Made by a program: the position numbers and the translations under genes. 64,000 nt of DNA from NCBI RefSeq assembly GCF_000154825.1, contig NZ_DS560015.1, forward strand, positions 149,052 to 213,051, in the 5' to 3' direction. The DNA comes from Anaerofustis stercorihominis DSM 17244. GTDB taxonomy: Bacteria; Bacillota; Clostridia; Eubacteriales; Anaerofustaceae. Below the pieces are notes generated by a model. The model made no database searches, had not been told where the DNA came from, and worked only from the letters and a program-made list of their open reading frames with translations. Below are positions 36,747 to 45,563 of this stretch, one piece after another; the first letter of the stretch is position 1, and each line of letters begins with the position of its first letter.

Positions 36747-36775
36747 TTGACTAAATAAGTAAAAAATGTTATATT
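36747..36775 (+). promoter_or_regulatory. Promoter of the ZTP riboswitch transcript
   Basis: TTGACT (36747) and TATATT (36770-36775) with a 17-base spacer. Confidence 0.65.
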
Positions 36776-36782
36776 TTAATTA

Positions 36783-36881
36783 GTTATACGACTGACGGAA
36801 AAGTGGAGTTTACCACGTGAAGTATAATGATTATTATAAGCCGACCGTCTGGGCATGAGCCTGGATTGGTGGGCTTTTTTG
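36783..36881 (+). promoter_or_regulatory. ZTP/ZMP (pfl) riboswitch with terminator
   Basis: Conserved blocks of the pfl motif are present: ACGACTGACGG, GTGGAGTTTACCACGTGAAG and CCGACCGTCTGGGCA. Immediately after, AGCCTGGATTGGTGGGCT can fold into a terminator stem followed by TTTTTT, competing with the 3' part of the aptamer. Ligand (ZTP or ZMP, signals of low 10-formyl-THF) should allow read-through into the AICAR transformylase gene. Confidence 0.92.
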
Positions 36882-36903
36882 ATTATAAAGGAGTATATAA
36901 GTA

Positions 36904-38079
36904 ATGAAAGAGATCGAATTAAAGTATGGTTGTAACCCAAATCAAAAACCGGCAAGAGTATATACGAAAAAGGGAGATCTGCCTATAACGGTGTTAAACG
37001 GTACACCCGGGTATATAAATTTACTGGATGCATTTAACAGTTATCAGCTGGTAAAGGAATTGAAAGAAGCGACGGGTCTTGCTTCAGCCGCGTCCTTTAA
37101 GCATGTTTCTCCGGCAGGTGCCGCAGTTGGTATGCCTCTTGATGAAAAGCTTAAAAAAATGTATTTTGTAGATGACGATATCGACCTTACGGATATTTCC
37201 TCTGCTTACATAAGAGCCAGAGGAGCTGACAGGATGTCTTCTTACGGTGATTTTGCCGCATTATCCGACGAATGTGACAAAGCGACGGCAATGTATTTAT
37301 CTAAAGAAGTTTCCGATGGTATAATCGCACCTTCGTATTCAAGAGAAGCTCTTGAAATACTTAAAAAGAAGAAAAAAGGAAATTACCTCGTCATTCAGAT
37401 AGATGAAAATTACGAACCTCAGAAGATAGAAACTAAAGAAGTGTTCGGAGTTACATTTGAACAGGGCAGGAACGACATAAAAATAAACGAAGAAATGCTT
37501 AAAAATATAGTTACAAAAAATAAAGATATGAGTGAGAATGCAAAGAGAGATTTGATCATATCTCTGATTACTCTTAAGTATACTCAGTCAAATTCAGTAT
37601 GCTATGTCAAAGACGGACAGGCAATAGGTATAGGTGCGGGACAGCAGTCTAGGATACACTGTACCAGACTTGCGGGAAATAAAGCCGACACTTGGTTTTT
37701 AAGAAGTCATGACAAAGTTTTGAATCTCCCTTTTAAAGAGGGGATAAGAAGAGCTGACAGAGACAATGCAATAGATGTATATATTTCAGAAGAACACGAT
37801 GATGTTTTAAGAGACGGCAGCTGGGAAAATGTGTTTACGAAGAAGCCGGAAGTACTTACATCAGAAGAAAAGAAGGCTTACTTAAAAGAAATGAAAGATG
37901 TTTCACTCGGTTCAGACGCCTTCTTCCCGTTCGGAGACAACATTGAAAGGGCATTTAAGAGCGGTGTAAAATATATAGCCGAAGCAGGTGGTTCAATAAG
38001 GGACGATAATGTTATCGAAACTTGTGATAAATACGACTTGGTGATGTCGTTTATCGGTACCAGATTGTTCCACCATTAA
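36904..38079 (+). CDS. purH: AICAR transformylase (PurH C-terminal domain only)
   Basis: 391 residues: KYGCNPNQKPARVY, then AASFKHVSPAGAAVG (the KH of the catalytic site), SNSVCYVKDGQAIGIGAGQQ and the end DLVMSFIGTRLFHH. This is the formyltransferase half of PurH without the N-terminal IMP cyclohydrolase domain that bifunctional PurH has. It converts ZMP with 10-formyl-THF to FAICAR. The ZTP riboswitch upstream senses its substrate when folate is short. AAAGGAG precedes the ATG. Confidence 0.93.
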   Translation: MKEIELKYGCNPNQKPARVYTKKGDLPITVLNGTPGYINLLDAFNSYQLVKELKEATGLASAASFKHVSPAGAAVGMPLDEKLKKMYFVDDDIDLTDISSAYIRARGADRMSSYGDFAALSDECDKATAMYLSKEVSDGIIAPSYSREALEILKKKKKGNYLVIQIDENYEPQKIETKEVFGVTFEQGRNDIKINEEMLKNIVTKNKDMSENAKRDLIISLITLKYTQSNSVCYVKDGQAIGIGAGQQSRIHCTRLAGNKADTWFLRSHDKVLNLPFKEGIRRADRDNAIDVYISEEHDDVLRDGSWENVFTKKPEVLTSEEKKAYLKEMKDVSLGSDAFFPFGDNIERAFKSGVKYIAEAGGSIRDDNVIETCDKYDLVMSFIGTRLFHH

Positions 38080-38109
38080 TATAATATAATTTCCTAAAAA
38101 CTTCCAAGG

Positions 38110-38145
38110 GGCAGCCTGGCTTCGGCAGGCTGTTCTTTTATTTCT
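38110..38145 (+). terminator. Terminator of AICAR transformylase gene
   Basis: CAGCCTG and CAGGCTG pair around GCTTCGG, followed by TTCTTTTATTT. Confidence 0.85.
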
Positions 38146-38222
38146 TAATTATTATTTTTTATTGTTTTGCTAAAATAATATATTAGTTGTATAATATAAT
38201 CAACGATAAGGGGGAAATGGTT

Positions 38223-38546
38223 ATGAAGAAAATTTTGATACTTTGTTCATGTTTTTTGATGGGGCTTGTCGCATTTTCCGGCTGCGGCAGTAACAGCTCT
38301 TCAATGAGAGTTAACGGAGCTGATTTTTATGATAATGATATAAATTACAGTGATAATGATAAAGCGTATTATTCATATACGAATAATTATGATAATTATA
38401 AGAATCATCATGAAAACGATGAAAATCATAATGATAATAACATATATCATGATAAAGAATATCATGATGATTACAGCACTCATCGTAGTGAGTCTCATCA
38501 TAATAATGTTCATCACTACTTTGATAATGAACATCATAATTTATAA
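38223..38546 (+). CDS. Small lipoprotein with His/Asn/Asp-rich tail
   Basis: 107 residues from the ATG at 38223 (AAGGGGGA lies nine bases upstream; ATG 38217 is closer). A lipoprotein signal MKKILILCSCFLMGLVAFSG ends in a Cys lipobox. The remaining 85 residues have almost no hydrophobic content and are packed with His, Asn, Asp and Tyr (NDENHNDNNIYHDKEYHDD). Such low-complexity His tails can bind metal ions, but this is inference. The coding DNA is full of CATGAT-like repeats. A second lipoprotein gene follows. Confidence 0.75.
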   Translation: MKKILILCSCFLMGLVAFSGCGSNSSSMRVNGADFYDNDINYSDNDKAYYSYTNNYDNYKNHHENDENHNDNNIYHDKEYHDDYSTHRSESHHNNVHHYFDNEHHNL

Positions 38547-38625
38547 TGGATTTGAGTTTAAGAAGTATTTGTTTCATAACTATTATGTCTTTTGATATAT
38601 TAGCTTATTTTTAAAGGAGAGAATA

Positions 38626-39051
38626 ATGAAGAGAGCATCAATTTTATTTATGTGTATATTTATGTCTCTTGGTATCTTATCGGGATGCGAAGTTTACGAT
38701 AATTCACATCATTCCAATTCATCAAATGACAAAAATCATATGAATATCTTGGAAGACGATGACATTACGGCAGTGCAGGATGACAACGAACTGGAAATCA
38801 GCTTGAATGATTTTAAAGGAAAGAAAGAATATAAATTAAATTTAAATGATAATGCGGATATCACTGTGGATTATAAATTGGAAAAAGGTTCTTTAAGACT
38901 TACTTTAAAAGATGATGAAGGTATAGACACCTTTACTGCTGAAGCTTATAGAACGCATGGATATACCTTTGAGGTAGAGGATAAGGGAACTTATACTTTA
39001 ATCATTAAGGGTACTGATGTAAGCGGTAAAGTTGAAATAGAGGTTGATTAA
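38626..39051 (+). CDS. Hypothetical lipoprotein
   Basis: 141 residues. Signal peptide MKRASILFMCIFMSLGILSG followed by Cys gives a lipobox. After a polar linker (NSHHSNSSNDKNH) comes a beta-rich domain with ITVDYKLEKGSLRLTLKDD and TYTLIIKGTDVSGKVEIEV, resembling small Ig-like or jelly-roll folds seen in clostridial lipoproteins. Located at the outer membrane leaflet. AAAGGAGAG precedes the ATG; terminator at 39090. Confidence 0.82.
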   Translation: MKRASILFMCIFMSLGILSGCEVYDNSHHSNSSNDKNHMNILEDDDITAVQDDNELEISLNDFKGKKEYKLNLNDNADITVDYKLEKGSLRLTLKDDEGIDTFTAEAYRTHGYTFEVEDKGTYTLIIKGTDVSGKVEIEVD

Positions 39052-39088
39052 ATATTTTTAAAATGTAATAACTAACAAATATGATATA

Positions 39089-39119
39089 GAATAATCGGTT
39101 TTTGCCGATTATTTTTATT
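39089..39119 (+). terminator. Terminator of lipoprotein gene
   Basis: AATAATCGG and CCGATTATT pair around TTTTTG, followed by TTTATT. Confidence 0.85.
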
Positions 39120-39169
39120 GATTAAAAGAGTTTTAAGGATAAAATACCTATATAAATAATGAGGTTAAT

Positions 39170-39766
39170 ATGAAGTTAAAAAGAGATTTTTATTTGCAGG
39201 ACTGTGTCAAAGTAGCCAGGGATTTACTTGGGAAGGTCTTTGTTCATGAGACAAAAGAGGGAATTGCGAAAGGGATTATCGTCGAGACCGAAGCTTATAA
39301 CGGAGCTATAGATAAAGCAAGTCATTCTTATAAATATAAAAGAACGAAAAGGACAGAGATTCAATTTGGATTAGGCGGATATGCTTATGTCTATTTTATA
39401 TATGGAATGCACTTTAATATCAATATCGTGACCGGAATTGAGGGGGAACCTCAAGGAGTACTTATAAGAGGTATACAACCTACCTACGGAATAGATTTGA
39501 TGAAAGAGAGACGAAAGACCGATAATTTAATTAATCTTACTAACGGTCCGGCTAAACTTTGTCAGGCTATGGGAATAACAAAAGAGCAGTACGGAATGGA
39601 TCTGTGTAATTCAAATCTTTATATTGAAGAGGGGATATCTATCGAAGATAAAGATGTCGATATAACCAAAAGAATAAATATAGATTATGCCGCAGAAGAT
39701 AAAGACAGGCTTTGGAGGTTTTCCATAAAGGATAATCCCTTTGTTTCCATTAAAGTAAAGTCATAA
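39170..39766 (+). CDS. 3-methyladenine DNA glycosylase (AAG/Mpg family)
   Basis: 198 residues, full length. LARDLLGK-like VARDLLGKVFVHE, the catalytic Glu in IIVETEAYNG, YVYFIYGMHFNINIVTG, and LTNGPAKLCQAMGI identify the alkyladenine glycosylase fold. It removes alkylated purines in base excision repair. GAGGTTA precedes the ATG. Followed by a long repeat-bearing noncoding region. Confidence 0.94.
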   Translation: MKLKRDFYLQDCVKVARDLLGKVFVHETKEGIAKGIIVETEAYNGAIDKASHSYKYKRTKRTEIQFGLGGYAYVYFIYGMHFNINIVTGIEGEPQGVLIRGIQPTYGIDLMKERRKTDNLINLTNGPAKLCQAMGITKEQYGMDLCNSNLYIEEGISIEDKDVDITKRINIDYAAEDKDRLWRFSIKDNPFVSIKVKS

Positions 39767-40430
39767 GGGCTGTCGGTCTTTAAACTTACATTAGAGGTTC
39801 TCCCCCTAAAACCCCGGTACTTTTTGTCTAACTAAAAACTCTGAAAGAGTTTTAGATATTTTAACAATTGTTAAAATATCACTGTGCAAAGCACAGAAGT
39901 CAACATGAACAAATTCGCCTCAGCGATATTTGTGAATAAAAGTAACTTAAAACTCGCAAATTTTGCTAATGCAAATTCGCTCGTGCCCGTTAATGTGCCA
40001 AGACACATCTGGATTTTAATAAAATTCAAACCATTTTTCGAATGGGTAAGCAGTCAAAATCTCCGCTCAAGCCGCGGCGGCTTATAGCGACTGTTCCCAC
40101 CCCGTCAAATGTAATTAAGAAATAAAACTTTTATTATAGAGGTTTGGGGTAGCGATCGTTTCAAAAATCTATGATAGAGATTAAATAAAAAAACTCGCAA
40201 ATATTGCTAAAGCAAATCCGCTCGTGTAATTCATCAAGCTAAAGCTTGAATAAATTTAACATTTGTTAAATTTATCTGTTCTGACGAACAGCGAATAGTC
40301 AAATTCGACCGCATTAAAAGCCATCACGGCGACTGAGTGAAAGATTTTTATCCAATATTTTTATCTTTGGAAAAATATTGGCGGGTTGTAGGGTGGAACC
40401 CTACAGAGGAGGTTTAAGGGGAGAAACCCC
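39767..40430. repeat. Composite hairpin repeat region A
   Basis: About 660 bases without a credible gene. It is a chain of short stem-loops: AACTCTGAAAGAGTT, TTTTAACAATTGTTAAAA, CTGTGCAAAGCACAG, CAAATATTGCTAAAGCAAAT-like, AAGCTAAAGCTT, GTTCTGACGAAC, CCAATATT...AATATTGG, GTAGGGTGGAACCCTAC and AAGGGGAGAAACCCCTT. A core AATAGTCAAATTCGACCG with a nearby GACTGAGTGA recurs near 58190. The stop region of the carbonic anhydrase gene abuts its right end. Confidence 0.75.
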
Positions 40431-40973
40431 TTATATATAAACTTCTGAAAGTTCTCCCGTAACGGAATCCATTATAAAGCCTCTTATTACTATATCTTTT
40501 GGTATTAGGGGATGAGTTCTTAACATTTCAGTCGATTCTTTTACCGATTCTTCCACACAGTCAAATCCCGCGAGCCATGAATCGAAATCGATACCGCAGT
40601 GGCGGATAAAGTTGATTTTCTCTTCTTCTATACCTCTTTCTTTCATCTTTTTTATCATCATATCGCTGTTTATATTCTGTACCCCGCAGTCCGTATGTTC
40701 GATTACCATAATTTCTTCTATACCTAGTTCGTATATAGCAACCAAAATGCTCCTTACCACACTTCCGAACAAATGTGAAACCACTCCTCCCGCATTTTTG
40801 ATTATTTTTACATCTCCGTTTTTTATTCCGAGAGCTTCGGGAAGAAGAGTTGTAAGTCTCGTATCCATACAAGTAAGTATAGCGATTTTCTTATCTGGAT
40901 ATTTGCTTGTTATGTATTTTTCGTACATCTTGTCTTTTACAAATTTTTTATTATATTCAATCAATTCTTTCAT
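40431..40973 (-). CDS. Beta-class carbonic anhydrase
   Basis: 180 residues. Zinc ligands are seen in ILTCMDTRL (Cys35, with the Asp-Arg dyad two residues on) and IEHTDCGV (His and Cys near 93-96), and KNAGGVVS is also typical. It interconverts CO2 and bicarbonate. AAGAGGT precedes the ATG. It is convergent with the glycosylase gene across the repeat region. Confidence 0.93.
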   Translation of the reverse strand: MKELIEYNKKFVKDKMYEKYITSKYPDKKIAILTCMDTRLTTLLPEALGIKNGDVKIIKNAGGVVSHLFGSVVRSILVAIYELGIEEIMVIEHTDCGVQNINSDMMIKKMKERGIEEEKINFIRHCGIDFDSWLAGFDCVEESVKESTEMLRTHPLIPKDIVIRGFIMDSVTGELSEVYI

Positions 40974-41234
40974 TTTATACCTCTTAATATTTGTCGGATG
41001 TTTTATCCTCTTTTTATCTTTAAGTAATATTATATATCATTTATTGGTCTATTAAAATAACTTTGATGTTTATTTACTGTTTTTTATACATGTATTTTAA
41101 ACTAACCATATATTAATCTTTTAATATTTTAAATCAATGATTTTACTCTGTTTATAATAAGATTTAGATGTATTTTCTATAGAAACACCATATATATCAT
41201 ATATATAAATCCTATTTATTATTTACATGATTTA
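40974..41234. other. AT-rich divergent intergenic region
   Basis: No gene seen between carbonic anhydrase and the small RHH gene. It should contain the promoters of both. Confidence 0.4.
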
Positions 41235-41263
41235 TTGACATTCCAAATAAAATAGTATATAAT
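41235..41263 (+). promoter_or_regulatory. Consensus sigma-A promoter of RHH gene
   Basis: TTGACA (41235-41240) and TATAAT (41258-41263) with an exact 17-base spacer, both perfect consensus. Confidence 0.85.
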
Positions 41264-41297
41264 CGTATTATGAGATTCAAAAATGGAGGTGTATCAT

Positions 41298-41462
41298 ATG
41301 GCTCATAAGAAGTTAGGCAGACCTACCGATAACCCAAAACGTGTACAAGTAACGGTTAGACTGGACGAAGGAAGTTTAAAGATTTTAGATGAATACTGCG
41401 AAGAATCAGGTCTTTCAAGAGCAGAAGCAATAAGGGTAGGGATAGGAAAGCTTAAAAAATAA
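41298..41462 (+). CDS. Small ribbon-helix-helix DNA-binding protein (first of two)
   Basis: 54 residues. After KKLGRPTDNPK comes VQVTVRLDEGSLKILDEYC with EESGLSRAEAIRVGIGKL, the strand-helix-helix pattern of the CopG/Arc family. It likely dimerises and binds DNA, possibly its own promoter. Preceded by a perfect promoter and GGAGGT, it should be well expressed. A hairpin separates it from the second small gene. Confidence 0.88.
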   Translation: MAHKKLGRPTDNPKRVQVTVRLDEGSLKILDEYCEESGLSRAEAIRVGIGKLKK

Positions 41463-41465
41463 AAA

Positions 41466-41510
41466 AAGAACGCCCACCAATCCGGCAAAGATTTTCATGT
41501 GGACGTTCAA
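41466..41510 (+). terminator. Stem-loop between the two RHH genes
   Basis: GAACGCCCAC and GTGGACGTTC pair with one mismatch across a 21-base loop. No T-run follows, so it may be an attenuator or processing site rather than a terminator. Confidence 0.5.
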
Positions 41511-41583
41511 CCCCAAAAGGAGTATGTAAATATTATACACTGCATACTTTCTTTTGGCAAGGACAATAAAGGAGGTATTTTTT

Positions 41584-41739
41584 ATGAAAGACTATATTTA
41601 TTTGGATATTGATTTGGACGAAGAAACCATGCATATATTAAATGCTTACTGTATGCAATATGAAATAACAAAGGATGAAGCAATCAAGCAAATAATAAAT
41701 AATTCTTATAATGAAAAAAATAAAAAGGACTCTGAATAG
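41584..41739 (+). CDS. Small ribbon-helix-helix-like protein (second of two)
   Basis: 51 residues from the ATG at 41584, with AAAGGAGGT upstream. YIYLDIDLDEETMHILNAYC and EITKDEAIKQIINNS align with the first protein: DLDEETMHIL to RLDEGSLKIL, AYCMQYEITKDEAI to EYCEESGLSRAEAI. The N-terminal arm and basic residues of the first protein are missing and the sequence is acidic, so it may pair with the first protein rather than bind DNA alone. That is inference. Confidence 0.75.
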   Translation: MKDYIYLDIDLDEETMHILNAYCMQYEITKDEAIKQIINNSYNEKNKKDSE

Positions 41740-41888
41740 GGTCTTTTTTTATTAAATAAAAATATCTTACACGATATAACAAGAAAATATTTGTTTGCAA
41801 GGACTAACATGATATAATAAATAAGTAATAAATAGTATAATATAAATATATTAATAAAAATAATTAAAAGAGTATTTTTTATTTCCTA

Positions 41889-41916
41889 TTGACATAATGG
41901 GGAACTATGATATACT
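41889..41916 (+). promoter_or_regulatory. Promoter of copA
   Basis: TTGACA (41889) and TATACT (41911-41916) with a 16-base spacer, about 60 bases before the copA start. I see no clear CsoR or CopY box. Confidence 0.7.
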
Positions 41917-41976
41917 TTAGGTAAATAATAATTGGCATATGTTAAAAACTATATTTGTTTTTAAAAGGAGCAGAAA

Positions 41977-44547
41977 ATGAAAAAAGAAAAATATGATATA
42001 ACGGGTATGAGCTGCTCTGCCTGCTCGTCAAGGATAGAAAAGGATCTGTCAAAGCTTGAGGGTGTGGACAGCGTAAGCGTAAACCTTCTTACAAACAGCA
42101 TGAATGTATCTTACGACGAAAGTACTTTAACCAGCGGGGATATTATTTCTTCTGTTGAAAAGTCAGGTTACGGTGCAATGGTTCATGACGGGAATGATAC
42201 TGTTCAAAATAAAAAAGAAGACAGTGTCAAAAAGGACAGCGAAGACGAAATAAAATCAATGAAAAACAGATTTATAATTTCACTTATATTCCTAATCCCG
42301 CTTATGTATATAGCAATGTACCATATGTTCGACGGATTTTTGGGATTTAAAACTCCCGATTTCATTATGCATTTATTCCATGGAAATGAAAATGCGATTA
42401 TTTTTGCTTTTGTTCAGTTCCTGCTTGTACTTCCGATAATGTACGTTAACAGGAAGTACTATATAGTAGGGTTCAAGACTTTATTCAAATTAAGTCCCAA
42501 TATGGACTCTCTAATCGCCATAGGTTCTTCGGCGGCGGTTGTGTACGGAGTATTTGCCATATTCAGGATAGGGTTTGGTCTCGGACATGGAGATATGAGT
42601 ATCGTAGATAGGTACAGCATGGATTTATACTTCGAATCTGCGGGTATGATACTTACCCTTATTACCCTAGGTAAATACCTTGAAACCAGATCAAAGGGAA
42701 AAACCAGCGAAGCAATTACGAAACTTATGAATTTGGCTCCCAAAACAGCCTTAGTCGAAAAGGACGGAGAAGAAATCGAAGTCCTTGCGGAACAAGTAAT
42801 AAAAGGCGATATAGTAATAGTAAAGCCCGGGAGCAGTATTCCCGTTGACGGAGTCATAGTTTCCGGTTCTACAAGTATAGATGAGTCTATGATAACAGGG
42901 GAGAGTATCCCGGTTGAAAAGGCTGAGGGAGATAAAGTAATAGGCGCTACCATAAATAAGTCGGGGTACTTCAAGTTTGAGGCTACGAACGTAAACGAAG
43001 ATACTACGATAAATAAAATCATAAAACTTGTTGAAGAAGCCAGTTCTTCGAAAGCGCCAATAGCAAAGATAGCTGATAAGATTTCGGGGATATTCGTTCC
43101 CGTGGTGATTACCATTGCCGTAGTTGCCGCCGTCGTTTGGATTATCATGGGACAAAGCTTTGAATTTGCACTTTCCATAGGTATAGCTGTGCTTGTTATA
43201 TCCTGTCCTTGTGCACTCGGACTTGCAACGCCCGTTGCCATAATGGTCGGTACGGGAAAAGGAGCGGAGAACGGTATACTCATAAAATCCGGAGAAGCTC
43301 TTGAGATAGCTCACAGTATAGATACCGTGGTAATGGATAAAACGGGGACCATAACAAAAGGGGAACCGAGAGTAACCGACATAATCAATACCGATTTGGA
43401 TGAAACCGAACTGTTGAAAATAGCAAAGGGACTGGAGAAGTCAAGCGAACATCCTTTGGCGGAAGCTATAATAAAATATACTGATGAAAAAGGAATCGAA
43501 GATATAGATACTACTGATTTTGAAGCTGTTTTTGGTAAAGGTGTTAAAGCAAGAATAAATAATAAGACTTACTATGCCGGCAACAGAGCTTTAATGAATG
43601 AGCAGGATATAGATATAAGTAAATACGAAGAAACAATAAATACTTTGGCTGACGACGGAAAAACTCCTCTTATTTTCTCTGATGATACAAGCGTTATAGG
43701 GATTATCGCAGTTGCGGACGTGGAAAAGGAAACGAGCAAAGAAGCTATAGATCTATTTAAAGAAATGGATATAGACGTGGTAATGCTTACAGGAGATAAT
43801 AAAAGGACAGCAAAGGCAATACAAAGAAAACTCGGAATTCCTAAAGTTATTTCTGAAGTACTTCCCGATGATAAGGAAGCTAAGATATCGGAAATTCAAA
43901 GCGAAGGGAAAAAGGTCGCAATGGTCGGAGACGGGATAAACGACGCTCCCGCTTTAGCTAGAGCGGATGTCGGAATTGCAATAGGTGCGGGAACCGACGT
44001 TGCTATAGAAAGTGCAGATATCGTTCTTATGAAAAGTGATTTACTGGACGCCGTTACCGCTGTAAAACTAAGTAAAGCGGTCATCAAAAATATAAAGGAA
44101 AATCTGTTTTGGGCATTTTTCTATAACAGCGTAGGTATCCCTTTGGCGGCAGGTGTATTTTACACAGCTTTAGGCTGGAGCTTAAGACCTATGTTCGGTG
44201 CGGCGGCAATGAGTCTAAGCAGTGTATGCGTAGTAACCAATGCTTTAAGGCTTAAATTCTTTAAAGTGGAACATGGTAAGAAAACAGCTAAAGGCTATGA
44301 TACAAATAACGATCAAGTTATAAAAGATGAGGCAGATAACAAAAAGCAGATAGTGATAAAAGGTATGACTTGCTCACACTGTACGTCAGCGGTGGAAAAG
44401 GCACTTAAAGATGTAGATGGTGTAGAAGTGGAAAAGGTGGATTTGGACGCTAAATCCGCATATATAACTCTTGATAAGCCTGTAGAGGATAAGATATTAA
44501 AAGATGTTATAAAGAATGCCGGATATAAAGTTGTAAAAATAAAATAA
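41977..44547 (+). CDS. copA: Copper-translocating P1B-type ATPase
   Basis: 856 residues. An N-terminal HMA domain has GMSCSAC (Cys13, Cys16); then eight membrane helices with the CPC motif (Cys410, Cys412 in [12 protein letters not shown]), TGES, the phosphorylated Asp454 in [13 protein letters not shown], and [10 protein letters not shown] second HMA domain is at the very C-terminus with GMTCSHC (Cys799, Cys802), an unusual position, perhaps a fused CopZ-like chaperone. It exports Cu(I). AAAGGAGC precedes the ATG. Confidence 0.95.
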   Translation: MKKEKYDITGMSCSACSSRIEKDLSKLEGVDSVSVNLLTNSMNVSYDESTLTSGDIISSVEKSGYGAMVHDGNDTVQNKKEDSVKKDSEDEIKSMKNRFIISLIFLIPLMYIAMYHMFDGFLGFKTPDFIMHLFHGNENAIIFAFVQFLLVLPIMYVNRKYYIVGFKTLFKLSPNMDSLIAIGSSAAVVYGVFAIFRIGFGLGHGDMSIVDRYSMDLYFESAGMILTLITLGKYLETRSKGKTSEAITKLMNLAPKTALVEKDGEEIEVLAEQVIKGDIVIVKPGSSIPVDGVIVSGSTSIDESMITGESIPVEKAEGDKVIGATINKSGYFKFEATNVNEDTTINKIIKLVEEASSSKAPIAKIADKISGIFVPVVITIAVVAAVVWIIMGQSFEFALSIGIAVLVISCPCALGLATPVAIMVGTGKGAENGILIKSGEALEIAHSIDTVVMDKTGTITKGEPRVTDIINTDLDETELLKIAKGLEKSSEHPLAEAIIKYTDEKGIEDIDTTDFEAVFGKGVKARINNKTYYAGNRALMNEQDIDISKYEETINTLADDGKTPLIFSDDTSVIGIIAVADVEKETSKEAIDLFKEMDIDVVMLTGDNKRTAKAIQRKLGIPKVISEVLPDDKEAKISEIQSEGKKVAMVGDGINDAPALARADVGIAIGAGTDVAIESADIVLMKSDLLDAVTAVKLSKAVIKNIKENLFWAFFYNSVGIPLAAGVFYTALGWSLRPMFGAAAMSLSSVCVVTNALRLKFFKVEHGKKTAKGYDTNNDQVIKDEADNKKQIVIKGMTCSHCTSAVEKALKDVDGVEVEKVDLDAKSAYITLDKPVEDKILKDVIKNAGYKVVKIK

Positions 44548-44561
44548 ATTTTATATATTCC

Positions 44562-44589
44562 AAAAAACGAGGGTATCCTCGTTTTTTTA
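44562..44589 (+). terminator. Terminator of copA
   Basis: AACGAGG and CCTCGTT pair around GTAT, with A-run before and T-run after. Confidence 0.9.
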
Positions 44590-44643
44590 ATGATTTATTA
44601 GGTATGGTGTTTGGATATTTTATTGAAATTTTAAATTATTTTA

Positions 44644-44695
44644 TTGACAAAAATATAAATATGTAATATATTACTTAATATAAGTAATATATTAC
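44644..44695 (+). promoter_or_regulatory. Promoter with paired palindromic operators (MarR-type)
   Basis: TTGACA (44644) and TATATT (44667-44672) are 17 bases apart. The perfect palindrome GTAATATATTAC occurs at 44663-44674, covering the -10, and again at 44684-44695, 21 bases on, near the transcription start. The whole block is itself almost palindromic. The operon encodes a MarR regulator, which is the likely binder. Confidence 0.8.
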
Positions 44696-44710
44696 ATAAA
44701 TGGAGGGGCA

Positions 44711-45100
44711 ATGAAAATTATAAAGAGTTTATTGATTTGGATACTTATTTTTATATTTGCATTTTTAAATGGAGGACTTAGAGAATTTCTTTTAATTCCT
44801 TATTTTGGAGAAAAAGTCGGACTTATATTGAGCGGGGCGATCCTTATTTTAACTATAATGATAATATCATTTATTTTTATTCCCGGTCTTAAATTAAAAT
44901 CTGGTAAAGAAGCTTTTATCATAGGTTTCATATGGTTTTTACTGACAAATTTATTTGATTTGTTCAGTATTTATTCTTCCGGAGGAAACTTTATGGATTT
45001 TGTTTCTTTATTTAATATAACCACCGGGAACTTATGGACTGTCGTAGTTATAACAACGCTATTAGCTCCGATAAGTATATATAAAATTAAAACAAATTAG
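44711..45100 (+). CDS. Four-helix membrane protein of unknown function
   Basis: 129 residues with four hydrophobic segments (LLIWILIFIFAFLNGG, LILSGAILILTIMIISFIF, FIIGFIWFLLTNLFDLF, LWTVVVITTLLAPISIY). GGLREFLLIPYFG near the start is a recognisable small-membrane-protein pattern but I cannot assign a function. GGAGGGGC precedes the ATG. First gene of an operon with a MarR regulator and a flavodoxin-like protein. Confidence 0.8.
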   Translation: MKIIKSLLIWILIFIFAFLNGGLREFLLIPYFGEKVGLILSGAILILTIMIISFIFIPGLKLKSGKEAFIIGFIWFLLTNLFDLFSIYSSGGNFMDFVSLFNITTGNLWTVVVITTLLAPISIYKIKTN

Positions 45101-45113
45101 AAAGGGAAGAATT

Positions 45114-45563
45114 ATGAAACTACCGAATTATGATAACGAACATTTGATTTTTGGCTTGTTTTTTATGTTATCAAATAAACTTCAGGTCTTAGGAGACAGT
45201 TTTTATGAGGAGATAACGGTAAAGCAGTGGTTCGTTTTAGTCGTTATAGATACATTTAAGGAAGAGTATCCCAGCCTTTCTGATGTGGCAGAGATGGTAG
45301 GAAGTTCTCATCAGAATGTTAAGCAGATAGTAAATAAGCTTACAGATAAAGGATATCTTCAAATAGTTAGAGATGAGAATGACAAAAGACGAAGTCTTAT
45401 AAAAATGACAGATAAGTGCGAAAAACTTCAAAGGGATTATAAAGAAAAGGAAAACGAGTTTATGACAAATCTTTTTAAAGGTACTAAAGACGAGGATTTA
45501 AAAAACGTCGTGGAAGTATTCCTTAGATTAAGTGATAATATAGAGGAGATGAAAAATGAATAA
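45114..45563 (+). CDS. MarR family transcriptional regulator
   Basis: 149 residues. The winged helix reads LSDVAEMVGSSHQNVKQIVN and KLTDKGYLQIVRDENDKRRS. It sits between the membrane protein and the flavodoxin-like gene and likely represses this operon through the twin GTAATATATTAC palindromes at its promoter. The next gene's ATG overlaps its 3' end by eight bases. Confidence 0.93.
   Translation: MKLPNYDNEHLIFGLFFMLSNKLQVLGDSFYEEITVKQWFVLVVIDTFKEEYPSLSDVAEMVGSSHQNVKQIVNKLTDKGYLQIVRDENDKRRSLIKMTDKCEKLQRDYKEKENEFMTNLFKGTKDEDLKNVVEVFLRLSDNIEEMKNE

Noticed and set aside
39884-40087. 67-codon open frame inside repeat region A
   Set aside because: It has no ribosome binding site, overlaps several hairpins of the repeat and has no recognisable protein pattern.
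40385-40410. GTAGGGTGGAACCCTAC looks like the T-box core GGGTGGNACC
   Set aside because: It is a self-complementary hairpin in repeat region A, not followed by an amino-acid gene on that strand or by a T-box style antiterminator.
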